Of a stretch of 64,000 nt of DNA, positions 1 to 9,020 are shown piece by piece. Each line of letters starts with the position of its first letter. Within the stretch, counting starts at the first letter, position 1. Where the stretch lies: the NCBI RefSeq assembly GCF_032051575.1, contig NZ_DAMBYD010000003.1, positions 124,001 through 188,000 of the forward strand, in the 5' to 3' direction. The notes below the pieces were generated by a model, which did not search any database, was not told the DNA's origin, and saw only the letters and a program-made list of their open reading frames with translations. Source of the DNA: Aminipila sp032051575 (GTDB taxonomy: Bacteria > Bacillota > Clostridia > Peptostreptococcales > Anaerovoracaceae). The position numbers and the translations under genes were made by a program.

Positions 1-330
1 CGCCTTAAACATTTCATTTGAAAGAAGTGCTGTCACACTATCCAGCAAAAAAACACCTTTTGGGTTAACTGTTCTGCCATCTGAACCTTTGCAGCAAGAA
101 TCACTAGATAAACATTGACATATATCTTCGCTTTGTTCTACTGTAGTAAAACCCCAGCCTGCTCTTTCTTTTATATGTCTTGCGATTCTAGCCAGATCCT
201 CTTCATCAACCGGTCTCATGGTTGCTAGGTAATAAAGTTCTATATCTTTTATGCGTGACATATCTCTGGCAATAGTCTGTGCATACATAGATTTTCCATT
301 TTTACATCCGCCGCTAATAAAAACATTCAT
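1..330 (-). CDS. cobU: CobU-like adenosylcobinamide kinase/guanylyltransferase, 3' end outside window
   Basis: The first 110 codons of a gene whose 3' end lies beyond the left edge. The protein begins MNVFISGGCKNGKS, a P-loop (GGxxxGKS) at the extreme N-terminus as in CobU, followed by an RHIKERAGW segment and VFLLDSVTALLSNE, matching the conserved Asp-containing strand of that family. CobU phosphorylates adenosylcobinamide and transfers GMP to it in the nucleotide-loop step of cobalamin assembly. The ATG is at 330 and no stop occurs down to base 1. A cysteine-rich small-domain protein of a type sometimes linked to B12 genes lies far away at 35765. The assignment rests on the N-terminal third only. 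Confidence 0.75.
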   Translation of the reverse strand, partial: MNVFISGGCKNGKSMYAQTIARDMSRIKDIELYYLATMRPVDEEDLARIARHIKERAGWGFTTVEQSEDICQCLSSDSCCKGSDGRTVNPKGVFLLDSVTALLSNEMFKA

Positions 331-454
331 TTTCCAACTCTCCTACTCTAGGTCTATGCCCAATTTTTAGCAACTCTTATTGTATCACAAATGTCCCTAT
401 GATATAATAAATTTGTTTGTTGGTATTATATTTATTTAGTAAAGGAAGTGTATC

Positions 455-1387
455 ATGAGTAAAAAATTAAGAGCCAATATTTTACTTCTACTGACTGCCC
501 TTATATGGGGTTCAGCATTCGTCGCCCAAATAAAAGGTATGGATAATCTAGGTCCATTCTCTTTTGCATGTGTTAGAAATATGGTGGGTGCAATTTTCCT
601 TATTCCAGTTATCTTCTTGCTCGATAAATTAGACAAGAAGAATCAAAAGGATTCTATCTATGAAAAGACGGAAGAAGAAAAAAAGGCTGAAAGAAAAATT
701 CTGATTACAGGGGGGATTGCTTGCGGCATTGCGTTATTTGTGGCAGGTTCACTGCAACAGGTGGGTTTAATGTACACGACAGCAGGAAAAGGTGGATTTA
801 TCACAGCTCTGTACATCGTAATTGTTCCAATCTTGGGATTATTCCTAAAAAAGAAAGTAAGGCCAGTTATCTGGTGTTGCGTAGTAGTTGCCGCTATTGG
901 TCTTTATATGCTTTGTATTAAAGAAGGTTTCAGTATTGGGATGGGGGATTTATTAATTCTTATCTGTGCCTTTGGTTTCTCTATACATATATTAATTATA
1001 GACTATTTTTCACCTAAAACAGACGGTGTTAAAATGTCTTGCATACAATTCTTTATTGTAGCTATTCTCTCTGGAGTTGTGATGTTTGCAATAGAAGCGC
1101 CGACCATTAATGCTATTTTAATATCATGGATGCCGATACTTTATTCTGGTGTTTTATCCTCTGGTGTCGCTTATACCCTTCAGATTGTGGCACAAAAAGA
1201 TACCGACCCAACTATCGCATCCTTACTGCTAAGTCTTGAATCGGTATTTGCTGTTCTATCTGGTATGATTGTACTTCACGAAGTATTATCAGGCAGAGAA
1301 GTCTTTGGTTGTGTATTAATGTTTGCTGCAATCATCGTTGCACAGCTGCCTTCAAAGGAAGATAAGATGAAACGAAAATTATTATAG
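455..1387 (+). CDS. EamA/DMT-superfamily transporter
   Basis: A 310-residue integral membrane protein with about ten hydrophobic segments arranged as two EamA repeats (roughly residues 8-150 and 165-300). The first repeat starts with the typical LLLTALIWGSAFVAQ. A charged loop rich in Lys and Glu (about residues 57-84) separates helices 2 and 3. Drug/metabolite transporters of this group export amino acids or other small metabolites; the substrate cannot be read from sequence. AGGAAGTG precedes the ATG by a normal spacing. The gene converges on the next one with only 4 bp between stop codons. Confidence 0.88.
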   Translation: MSKKLRANILLLLTALIWGSAFVAQIKGMDNLGPFSFACVRNMVGAIFLIPVIFLLDKLDKKNQKDSIYEKTEEEKKAERKILITGGIACGIALFVAGSLQQVGLMYTTAGKGGFITALYIVIVPILGLFLKKKVRPVIWCCVVVAAIGLYMLCIKEGFSIGMGDLLILICAFGFSIHILIIDYFSPKTDGVKMSCIQFFIVAILSGVVMFAIEAPTINAILISWMPILYSGVLSSGVAYTLQIVAQKDTDPTIASLLLSLESVFAVLSGMIVLHEVLSGREVFGCVLMFAAIIVAQLPSKEDKMKRKLL

Positions 1388-1391
1388 CAAA

Positions 1392-4046
1392 TTAAAAAAT
1401 ATTAATATACTCATCAAGGGAGATGTTTTTAGCAAAAGCATCTCCTTTTGCTTCATCACAATCATTCTGTGCTAAATATGATATTTGCGACTGTTTAGAA
1501 ACTCCCGTAAAGATTGCTTTGGCTTTTGCACCTTTTGCAACTTTTATTAATGCCACTATCATTTCATTTGGCAAACTTTCTATCAATAACTTTGAATCGA
1601 ATTTTATAGCATCAATTTGGATTTTACTAAGAAGCTCTAGTGATAAGTAACGTCCACTACATTCCCCTATAATGCAATTAGCCCCCATTTCATGTATGCA
1701 CCTGATAATTTTATCTATCTGATATATTTTTTCTTGTAGAATCTCCTCTGAAATCTCAAAAGACAAACATTCTCCTTGTATCCCATATCGCTCTTTAATT
1801 CTTTTTAATTTACTGATAAAATCTGCAACATTAAAATGATTTCTATGTAATTTTATGGATATATGCATGCAGGTCTTTTCCTTTTCCAAATGTTCTTGTA
1901 TTTTTTTACATATCTCCTCGAAAATAAAGCTATCCAGACACATACTTAATCCTCTTCGTTCGAATACTCCAACATATTGTTCAGGAAGCAGTGCACCTTT
2001 TTCAGGATGCTCCCAAATCGCATATACATCCCCATTGCATAAAGCTCTTGTTTTAAGATCATAACGGGGCTCTACATAAATTTTAAATTCACCATTTCTA
2101 AAAGCCCTATACATGGTATTTTCAAGTTTCTTTTCAAACAGTACTTTTTCTAAAAGTTTAACATCATAATAAGATATAGTAATATTATCTTTCTGCTTTT
2201 GAGATTCATTTCTTAAAGCCATACCCGCCCGTTCTTTTGCGACTTTCAAATCCATAGTCAAATCTCGTATGATACAAACTCCGAATTCCAATTTTAAATT
2301 TATATCAAAGATACCTTTTCCTATTCTCAACAGACGATCTTCAAGCTGGTTCTCTCCTTCATATTTCATTAAAATCATCATGCGTTCTGCATAGTCTCTG
2401 CAAACTAATTCATCATTATCTATATATCTTGAAATGCCAAGGAATAGCCTTCTTATAAGTTGATTTCCTCTTACATTGCCATATTTTGAATTATACAAAT
2501 TAAAATTATGCATATTCGTAGCGACTAAAGCATAGTGACACTCCATTTCACTAATAATACTCTTTGCCCTTTTATCAAAATAGTTACTGTTCATGCCACC
2601 TGTGACTTCGTCACCATATGCGATATTTTCTAAATAATCTTTTTCTTCTTTAATCCTTCTTTTTTGAACCCATAGGAGCATAATCGGAAGTATTAGAACT
2701 GTAACCCATGTAATAATAGAGAATATCAATAGATTTATACCACTCATACTTATGCCTTTGGATTTAGATAAGCTAATAAGATACAAGTCTTGAATCCCTA
2801 GCGGAGTGTACGCCACAAACTTTCTTTTTCCATCAACACTAAAATTAAATACTCCCGACTTTTTCTGTTCTAAATTTTTAGCTAAAACATCTACTCTATC
2901 TTGGAATTTAATTTTTACATAACTCTTATTTAAGTAATCAAAAAAATTCTGTTGGTTTATAAGCTTTGATATTTCTGAACTTTCACCCCATAAAATATTG
3001 CCTTCAGCATTAATGATCATTGAGTCATGGCTACTGAAATTTCCGTTAAGAAAAACTGGATAGCAAATTTTATCTAAATCAAAAATGGTCACTATTTCTT
3101 TATATTTTACTCCATCAATAATCAAGCCTTCTACGGGTGCAATATAGTTTATTAATGCACTACCATCTAAATAATCCCCTGTAACAAAAAAGGTTTCTTC
3201 TGTTTTATAATCAAGGCTGTTTTCTATATAGGGTATATTACTAAGCTCCTTGGTGCTATCCGTATAAAGGATTTGCTGCTTTTCATCAACAAAAGCCATA
3301 GCCTCATACCCGTACTCTCGCTCCTCTTCTTCTACATAATCCATTAATTCTGATTTAGTAAGTCTCGTTCCTCTGCTAGAAATTAGGTCTCTAAATGTTT
3401 TCTGATTATGAGAAATACCATCTAACTGCTGTGCTATACACTGATTAACGATTTTGCAATTATTAAGTGTTTCTTCAGCAGATTTATTATTATTTTTAGA
3501 ATAAATATCTCGAAAAAAAACAATGGACATAATTATACACAAGATTAACATTATGATTATTGCATATTTATAATGCTTGTGGTTTTTTATTTTGCTATTT
3601 TTTTGTTCCTCAAACTTTATATCAAATGGCTTTGCGTAAGATTTATGATTATGTTGCTCGAAATGATTTTTTATGTAGACAAGCTGCTGAACTCTTTTAT
3701 GCGAAATATCTTCTAACAATATTTTCACAATGTTACTGTTTTGACTTTCCAGAAGTTTTATTTTGCACTTTAGGATTTTATAATCCTCACCTACAAATTG
3801 AACACAAAACTCGAAGGTTTCATTATTCTTTCCTGTAACTAGCATACTCTGAAAGTAGTCAAGTGAAAAATGTTCTTGTAGTTGAACCACGTCTACTTTT
3901 CTGACTCCATATTCTACAAAATATTGAAAATATTGATTTGCATCATAGGTCCTGCCCTCTTTTCCGTCCTTTATCAAGATTACTGTCATACTATCTATAT
4001 CTACTTCAAGCGTTAAGAAAAACCTTTCTGCAACTTTCAAAACCAT
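1392..4046 (-). CDS. Membrane-anchored sensor with degenerate GGDEF and EAL domains
   Basis: About 884 residues from the ATG at 4046, chosen over an ATG 8 codons upstream because AGAGAGG lies 7 nt before it. Order: an N-terminal cytoplasmic PAS-like region (about 1-125), a transmembrane helix (about 160-178), an extracytoplasmic Cache-like sensor (about 185-430), a second helix (about 435-460), then GGDEF-like (about 475-625) and EAL-like (about 640-884) domains. The GGDEF signature position reads RDYAERM and the EAL motif position reads NGDVYAIW. The DDFG-type loop is replaced by GECSGRYLSL, so neither cyclic-di-GMP synthesis nor hydrolysis is expected. The protein probably binds a ligand or partner and signals without catalysis. 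Domain order is clear; function is inferred. Confidence 0.8.
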   Translation of the reverse strand: MVLKVAERFFLTLEVDIDSMTVILIKDGKEGRTYDANQYFQYFVEYGVRKVDVVQLQEHFSLDYFQSMLVTGKNNETFEFCVQFVGEDYKILKCKIKLLESQNSNIVKILLEDISHKRVQQLVYIKNHFEQHNHKSYAKPFDIKFEEQKNSKIKNHKHYKYAIIIMLILCIIMSIVFFRDIYSKNNNKSAEETLNNCKIVNQCIAQQLDGISHNQKTFRDLISSRGTRLTKSELMDYVEEEEREYGYEAMAFVDEKQQILYTDSTKELSNIPYIENSLDYKTEETFFVTGDYLDGSALINYIAPVEGLIIDGVKYKEIVTIFDLDKICYPVFLNGNFSSHDSMIINAEGNILWGESSEISKLINQQNFFDYLNKSYVKIKFQDRVDVLAKNLEQKKSGVFNFSVDGKRKFVAYTPLGIQDLYLISLSKSKGISMSGINLLIFSIITWVTVLILPIMLLWVQKRRIKEEKDYLENIAYGDEVTGGMNSNYFDKRAKSIISEMECHYALVATNMHNFNLYNSKYGNVRGNQLIRRLFLGISRYIDNDELVCRDYAERMMILMKYEGENQLEDRLLRIGKGIFDINLKLEFGVCIIRDLTMDLKVAKERAGMALRNESQKQKDNITISYYDVKLLEKVLFEKKLENTMYRAFRNGEFKIYVEPRYDLKTRALCNGDVYAIWEHPEKGALLPEQYVGVFERRGLSMCLDSFIFEEICKKIQEHLEKEKTCMHISIKLHRNHFNVADFISKLKRIKERYGIQGECLSFEISEEILQEKIYQIDKIIRCIHEMGANCIIGECSGRYLSLELLSKIQIDAIKFDSKLLIESLPNEMIVALIKVAKGAKAKAIFTGVSKQSQISYLAQNDCDEAKGDAFAKNISLDEYINIF

Positions 4047-4193
4047 ACAAAACCTCTCTCTGCATATCACTCTCTTACGTTCATAAAAATAATGTCGAAT
4101 TTTGGGTATTTATGTAAATATATTCCATGCTCTGTGCAAGTATCAATATAGCACGCAACCATTGCAAAGTCAAGATTTTCTGCATGTTATTTT

Positions 4194-5036
4194 CTATAAT
4201 ATAACTGTATAAATAAAGTTAAATCCCATACATAAAACAATCCCACACACTGTTGGTATAATGAAGCCCAATGCCGTCCATTTTATACTCTGAGTCTCTT
4301 TTCTGATCGTTAAAAGAGTAGTTGCACAAGGCCAATGCATCAGTGAAAATAGCATCATGCTTACAGCAGTCGCCCAAGTCCATCCATTATTGATTAATAA
4401 ACTTTTTAACATTTCTAAATCATTTATCTCAAATATACTATTCCCGTTCATATATGACATAATTATAATTGGCACTACAATTTCATTTGCAGGTAACCCA
4501 ATGATAAATGCTAGCAATATTACACCATCTAATCCCATTAGTTTTGCAAAAGGGTCAAGAAAATCTGCAAATGTTAATAGGAGAGCTTGACCCCCTACCG
4601 TAATATTTGCAAGCAGCCAGATTATGACACCCGCCGGTGCAGCAACAGCAATAGCCCTTCTTAATACAAATATGGTTCTATCAAAAATTGATCTTACTAG
4701 TATCTTTCCGATTTGAGGTCTTCGATAAGGCGGCAATTCTAAAGTAAATGAAGAAGGTATCCCTTTAAGTAAAGTCTTTGAAAGCACATAGGACACAATT
4801 AAGGTCATAACAATTCCAATTAAGATAACAAACATAAGGAGTACTGCAGCTGTGAAGCTTTGAAGGGCCCCAGAATTACAAACAAAAAACATAGTTAAAA
4901 TAGAAATTAATGTGGGGAATCTACCATTACAGGGTACAAAATTATTGGTTAAAATGGCAATCATTCTTTCTCTTGGTGAATCAATAATCCTGCAGCCTGT
5001 TACTCCTGCTGCATTGCAGCCAAACCCCATGCACAT
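4194..5036 (-). CDS. feoB: FeoB C-terminal membrane segment, separated from its 5' part by an integrated element
   Basis: A 280-codon frame starting at MCMGFGCNAAGVTG, which is the middle of a FeoB membrane domain (the 'MGFGCNVPAI' region), followed by DSPRERM and several transmembrane helices of the second gate domain. There is no convincing ribosome binding site: the first ATG lies inside the 15-bp att core at 5025-5039, and an in-frame stop occurs shortly upstream. Joined through that core to the 5' part at 14491-15522 it gives a continuous FeoB of about 620 residues. FeoB imports Fe(II) across the cytoplasmic membrane. As it stands, this fragment lacks the G domain and should not be functional. 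Confidence 0.9.
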   Translation of the reverse strand: MCMGFGCNAAGVTGCRIIDSPRERMIAILTNNFVPCNGRFPTLISILTMFFVCNSGALQSFTAAVLLMFVILIGIVMTLIVSYVLSKTLLKGIPSSFTLELPPYRRPQIGKILVRSIFDRTIFVLRRAIAVAAPAGVIIWLLANITVGGQALLLTFADFLDPFAKLMGLDGVILLAFIIGLPANEIVVPIIIMSYMNGNSIFEINDLEMLKSLLINNGWTWATAVSMMLFSLMHWPCATTLLTIRKETQSIKWTALGFIIPTVCGIVLCMGFNFIYTVIL

Positions 5037-5039
5037 GGT
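5025..5039. repeat. Attachment core, left copy (direct repeat)
   Basis: CCCCATGCACATGGT, identical to 14491-14505 and in the same orientation. The flanking bases differ at once on both sides (a/t before, t/c after), so the exact repeat is 15 bp. It encodes TMCMG of FeoB on the minus strand. Inside it CCATG and CATGG are inverted arms around a central CA. It lies 14 bp past the recombinase stop codon. Confidence 0.9.
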
Positions 5040-5053
5040 TAGAGAAATTTATG

Positions 5054-6658
5054 CTACTCCACTATATTCCCAGTAAATTTATAATAGATTCTCACTACTT
5101 GATGCTTTCTACCTTTTTCATCATATGCTCCCTGACCTATTTCTATCCGGTCAACTAGCTTAAGTAAAAGTGCTCTTGTCAACTCTTTTCCTTCAGTAAT
5201 ATTATCTACAAGCTCAATAAAATTTTCAAAGGAGTTCTTTTTACTTTCATCCAACTCTTTATGTAAAGCATCTAACTTGTTTTTAATTTGCCCTTCCTCT
5301 AACTGATATGCTTCAACCATTCTATCTAGTCGGTCATTAGTAAGTTTTCCTGAAATATTATCCTCATATAATTTATCAATTATCTTATCTAATTGTTTTT
5401 GTCTTGAATTAAGCTCATATATATGTTTTCCCCTTATTTCGCTATATTTATTTTTCTTTTCTGCTTTATAATCTTCCTCGAATGAAGTTATAATATCCAT
5501 CTTTTCTTCTTTTGTCAGGCCTATTTGATTGCGGAGTTCCTCAAGCACAATATTATACAAAGTTTCATAATTAATAAAGTGATTGCTGCATTCCCTTTTT
5601 CCATATAGCTTATATCCACCACATACAAGATTAGCAACAGCGCTTTTTTTCCTTATCCCTGTTGATGACATATTCCTACCACAATCCATACACTTAGCAA
5701 TACCTGAAAATATGTTAATAAATCCATTTTTAGTTTCATTTCTTCTAGCTATACTTCGATTCCGGACTACATTAAAAATTTCCCTGGCAACCAATGGTTC
5801 ATGTGTATTTTTAACAATATACCATTCTTCTTTCGGCTTGGAGATAATAATTGTGCTCTTAAAAGATACCTTTGATGTTTTGCCTTGTGCCATATCTCCT
5901 ACATAAACCATGTTATTTAATATTTTACAGATCATGGATGACGTCCATTCTTTTCTCTTAGAATAATTATCTGCATTTAAATGTGGTTTTTTTATACAAC
6001 GGTATACCGCTGGGGTTAATACCCCACGAGCATTGAATGATTCTGCTATCGCTTTTGGCCTACAACCGCTTGCTGCCATATTAAACATTTCTTGTACTAT
6101 AGGAGCCGCTTCACAATCTACAATCAAATGATTCTTATTTGTAGGATCTTTTTTATATCCATAAGGTGCAAAACTACTAATATACTCCCCCGCCTGCATT
6201 TTTGTTTCAAAAGAAGATTTAATTTTTTTAGAAGTATCTCTAGCATACATTTCATTTATCACGTTTCGAAAAGGTGCAATATCTGTATATGCACTATCCG
6301 AATCATATCCATCATTAATAGCAATAAATCGAACTCCTTTTGATGGAAAATATATTTCTGTAAGATTACCTGTACTTATATAGTCCCTCCCCAAACGTGA
6401 TAAATCTTTAGTCAAAACAAGATTAATCTTCCCTTCCTCTATGTCTGCTTTCATTCGCAAAAACGCTGGTCGTTCAAAGGTTGTTCCAGAAATTCCATCG
6501 TCAATGTATTCATCATATACTGTAAAAGTATTTTTACGGGCAAATGCACGGAGCATTTTTCTTTGAGTGGCTATACTTGAACTTTCACCACTGCCTTCAT
6601 CCTCTTTTGATAATCGCATATATAAAGCTGCTCTGTAAATTTTGGTTGTGGTTTCCAA
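5054..6658 (-). CDS. Large serine recombinase, TndX/TnpX type
   Basis: A 534-residue site-specific recombinase, close to the 533 residues of TndX from Tn5397. The N-terminal resolvase domain has YMRLSKED with the likely nucleophile Ser17, followed by the DLSRLGRDY motif. A recombinase domain follows (about 170-290), then a zinc ribbon with CMDCGRN and a second Cys pair (about 325-365), a long charged coiled coil (about 380-480), and a C-terminal domain ending RIYYKFTGNIVE. The start is TTG at 6658, placed 7-8 nt after AGGAGG. It presumably integrates and excises the surrounding element at the feoB core. The family is firm; the specific target is inferred from position. Confidence 0.93.
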   Translation of the reverse strand: METTTKIYRAALYMRLSKEDEGSGESSSIATQRKMLRAFARKNTFTVYDEYIDDGISGTTFERPAFLRMKADIEEGKINLVLTKDLSRLGRDYISTGNLTEIYFPSKGVRFIAINDGYDSDSAYTDIAPFRNVINEMYARDTSKKIKSSFETKMQAGEYISSFAPYGYKKDPTNKNHLIVDCEAAPIVQEMFNMAASGCRPKAIAESFNARGVLTPAVYRCIKKPHLNADNYSKRKEWTSSMICKILNNMVYVGDMAQGKTSKVSFKSTIIISKPKEEWYIVKNTHEPLVAREIFNVVRNRSIARRNETKNGFINIFSGIAKCMDCGRNMSSTGIRKKSAVANLVCGGYKLYGKRECSNHFINYETLYNIVLEELRNQIGLTKEEKMDIITSFEEDYKAEKKNKYSEIRGKHIYELNSRQKQLDKIIDKLYEDNISGKLTNDRLDRMVEAYQLEEGQIKNKLDALHKELDESKKNSFENFIELVDNITEGKELTRALLLKLVDRIEIGQGAYDEKGRKHQVVRIYYKFTGNIVE

Positions 6659-6684
6659 AGCCTACCCTCCTTACATACTGGAAC

Positions 6685-6837
6685 TTAAGATGTGCCTGCT
6701 TTTAAAGGCTTACTTTGTAAATATTCTTTTAGTACATCCTTTACCTTTTTTTCTTCTATGTAATACCTTTCAATTGTAATAATGTTGTTTTTGATGTCAT
6801 ATTCTTTGATATTTTTTGTCTGCTCATCAGAAATCAT
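6685..6837 (-). CDS. 50-residue protein upstream of the recombinase
   Basis: A small ORF starting MISDEQTKNIKEYD and ending LKAGTS, with GAGGTGAT correctly spaced before its ATG. It ends 26 bp before the recombinase start and is probably cotranscribed with it. The centre, IITIERYYIEEKKVKDVL, resembles short proteins found just upstream of Tn4451/Tn5397-like recombinases, though I cannot name the family. Being small, charged and recombinase-linked, it could be a recombination directionality factor, but nothing in the sequence proves this. Confidence 0.65.
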   Translation of the reverse strand: MISDEQTKNIKEYDIKNNIITIERYYIEEKKVKDVLKEYLQSKPLKAGTS

Positions 6838-6989
6838 TTCTATCACCTCTATTTTTATTCTTCTATATAAATATTCAAATTAACAAACACCCATTACATA
6901 TTACGTAATTAAGAACTTAATATCTTCCTACACTTGACGCACGGCCCGTGGCTACAGAACTAATTATAAGAAAAGGAGAAATATATAAA

Positions 6990-7029
6990 AGACCCCTTCT
7001 GCTAGATCTTTGTCTAACAAAAGGGGTCT
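6990..7029 (-). terminator. Terminator of the element-borne chemoreceptor
   Basis: Inverted repeat AGACCCCTT (6990-6998) and AAGGGGTCT (7021-7029) with a 22-nt loop. On the minus strand the stem is followed by TTTTATATAT. It sits 30 bp after the chemoreceptor stop codon. Confidence 0.8.
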
Positions 7030-7058
7030 CTATCATTATATGCCTTGATGGTCTTTCC

Positions 7059-8804
7059 TCACTGTTGTATAGTACTGCCTTCACTATATTTGAAGTGTTG
7101 TATCAATTCTTTCAGCATATTGGCCTGTGCGGACATTTCTTCACTTAATGCAGCACTTTCTTCTGCCGTAGCACTGTTTAACTGAATAACCTCAGATACT
7201 TGTGTAAGCCTAGAGTTGACCTCATTTATGGATTTTTCCTGTATTATTGCTGCATCTGCTATATGTTGAATCACTTCCGAAGACTTTTCAGAACTTGAAA
7301 TAATATCATTCAAAGATTCTGCTGTTTGTGAAACGATTGTAGTTCCGTTGGAAATTGCAGCCATGGAGCGTTCAATCAGTTCAGATGTATTTTTTACACT
7401 TTCCGCTGATTTACCAGCGAGGTTTCTAACTTCATCAGCTACAACAGCAAATCCCTTACCTGCCTCTCCAGCACGTGCTGCTTCCACCGCTGCATTTAAT
7501 GCAAGAATATTTGTTTGGAACGCAATATCCTCAATATTTTTTATAATTTTTTCAATTTCGCTGGAAGCGTAACCAATATTGTTCATAGCTTCTATCATTT
7601 TCTGCATTTGCTGTTTTCCCTGTGCTGAAGATGTGCTGGCCTCCTCCGCAATCTTTTTGGCTTGTTCCGCATCCTGGGAGGTTTGTTGGATATTGAGTGC
7701 CATATCACTTACGAAATCGGACAGTTCCTGTATCGCTGCCGTTTGTTCCGTAGCGCCTTGAGCCAGAGTCTGTGAACCTGCAGCCACCTGCACAGATCCA
7801 CGAGCCACTTCATCTGAAGATGTATTGATTTGGGACAAGGTGTTTGAAATATGAACAGAAAACTTGTGAATGGAATCATTAATTCCAGACAAATCACCTT
7901 GATATTCTGTAGTTGAATCTACAATGAAATTTCCATTAGAAAAATCCTTCATCGTGTCATGGATATCATCAAGAATCTCACTTAAATTATTAACAGTTTG
8001 TTTCGTTGCCGAGGCCAAAGTTTGGAACTCGTCTCCGCTTGTGACTTCAGGTACAGGCGCGTGTAAGTCCCCCTGGCTAATCAAAACTAAGCGCTGAGTA
8101 ATATTATTTAAGTGCTTTGTCATCCTTCCTGCAATGATAACCATAGACGCGATACCCAGAACCCCCATAAGAATACCACATATAATAATGCCGATTAAAG
8201 AAAGTTCTTTTGCCATTTGATACTGACTTATGATTTTTTCAATGTCTTCATAATAATTACCGGTGCTGATATACCATCCATACGGTTCATACTTTTCAGT
8301 ATATGCACGCTTTTTAAAACTGCCTTCCTTGTCTGGTTTTGTAAAGTAAAATTCTGTAAAACCTCCGTTTTTATGGTTGCCAGCTTTAATAATATTCTGA
8401 ATGAAGTAATTGCCTTCTAAATCTTTTTCGTTATACCTCTGCTTGCCCTCATATTCGGTTTTCATATGTACAGCACAAGTGCCGTCTTCCAAATCCGCCC
8501 AGAAATATCCGTTTCCATCATTATATCTGGTATCGCGTACAATCTTCGTAGCGGCTGCCATTTCCTCATCGTGTGTAATCTCTCCGTTTAAATATCGTTG
8601 GTGGTTTACATCCAATACACTGATCAGATTTTCTGTACTAGTTTTTATCACCGAATCGAACTTTTGCTGCTCTGCTATAATTGCTGCGTTATGAGCTTTC
8701 GTCAGTTCAACAAATGATACGAGTCCTTGTATAAAAACCGTTATCAAAATCAGAATCCCGAAAATAAGCACTAGCTTTGTCTTGATGTTTGCTTGTTTAA
8801 TCAT
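7059..8804 (-). CDS. Methyl-accepting chemotaxis protein with single Cache (sCache_2) sensor
   Basis: A 581-residue chemoreceptor. Transmembrane helix 1 (about 11-31) precedes a periplasmic-type sCache_2 domain (about 40-190; contains NDGNGYFWADLEDG and PYGWYISTGNYY), a second helix (about 198-222), HAMP (about 222-278) and a methyl-accepting signalling domain. The signalling hairpin carries FQTNILALNAAVEAARAGE. It relays ligand binding to CheA/CheW. AAGGGAATG precedes the ATG. It is cargo of the feoB element and is closed by its own terminator. sCache_2 domains often bind small organic acids, but the ligand is unknown here. Confidence 0.93.
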   Translation of the reverse strand: MIKQANIKTKLVLIFGILILITVFIQGLVSFVELTKAHNAAIIAEQQKFDSVIKTSTENLISVLDVNHQRYLNGEITHDEEMAAATKIVRDTRYNDGNGYFWADLEDGTCAVHMKTEYEGKQRYNEKDLEGNYFIQNIIKAGNHKNGGFTEFYFTKPDKEGSFKKRAYTEKYEPYGWYISTGNYYEDIEKIISQYQMAKELSLIGIIICGILMGVLGIASMVIIAGRMTKHLNNITQRLVLISQGDLHAPVPEVTSGDEFQTLASATKQTVNNLSEILDDIHDTMKDFSNGNFIVDSTTEYQGDLSGINDSIHKFSVHISNTLSQINTSSDEVARGSVQVAAGSQTLAQGATEQTAAIQELSDFVSDMALNIQQTSQDAEQAKKIAEEASTSSAQGKQQMQKMIEAMNNIGYASSEIEKIIKNIEDIAFQTNILALNAAVEAARAGEAGKGFAVVADEVRNLAGKSAESVKNTSELIERSMAAISNGTTIVSQTAESLNDIISSSEKSSEVIQHIADAAIIQEKSINEVNSRLTQVSEVIQLNSATAEESAALSEEMSAQANMLKELIQHFKYSEGSTIQQ

Positions 8805-8930
8805 TGCTACATTCCCTTCTACTCAAATCAAATTATTTAATGCTAAAAAAATACTATGGCAATATTTAACTCCATACTTTACTATAAATTAATTACCCAT
8901 CAATCAAAGATGTAAACACTACGCAAAGTA

Positions 8931-8979
8931 AAATCAGAGTATAAGAATTAGCTTAATTGCAATTCCTACACTCTGATTT
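8931..8979 (-). terminator. Hairpin terminator after the GNAT pseudogene
   Basis: AAATCAGAGT at 8931-8940 pairs with ACTCTGATTT at 8970-8979, extended by an inner GAATT/AATTC stem. On the minus strand it is followed by TACTTTG. It lies between the GNAT pseudogene end (9021) and the upstream region of the chemoreceptor. Confidence 0.65.
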
Positions 8980-9020
8980 TTGATTTGTTATAATTCAAGT
9001 CTATAATGCTTTTATAAATC

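Noticed and set aside
8905..8935. ACGCAAAG sequence suggestive of a cyclic-di-GMP riboswitch
   Set aside because: The remaining conserved parts (the GCAAACC loop and the paired stems) are missing and the orientation does not lead into a gene.
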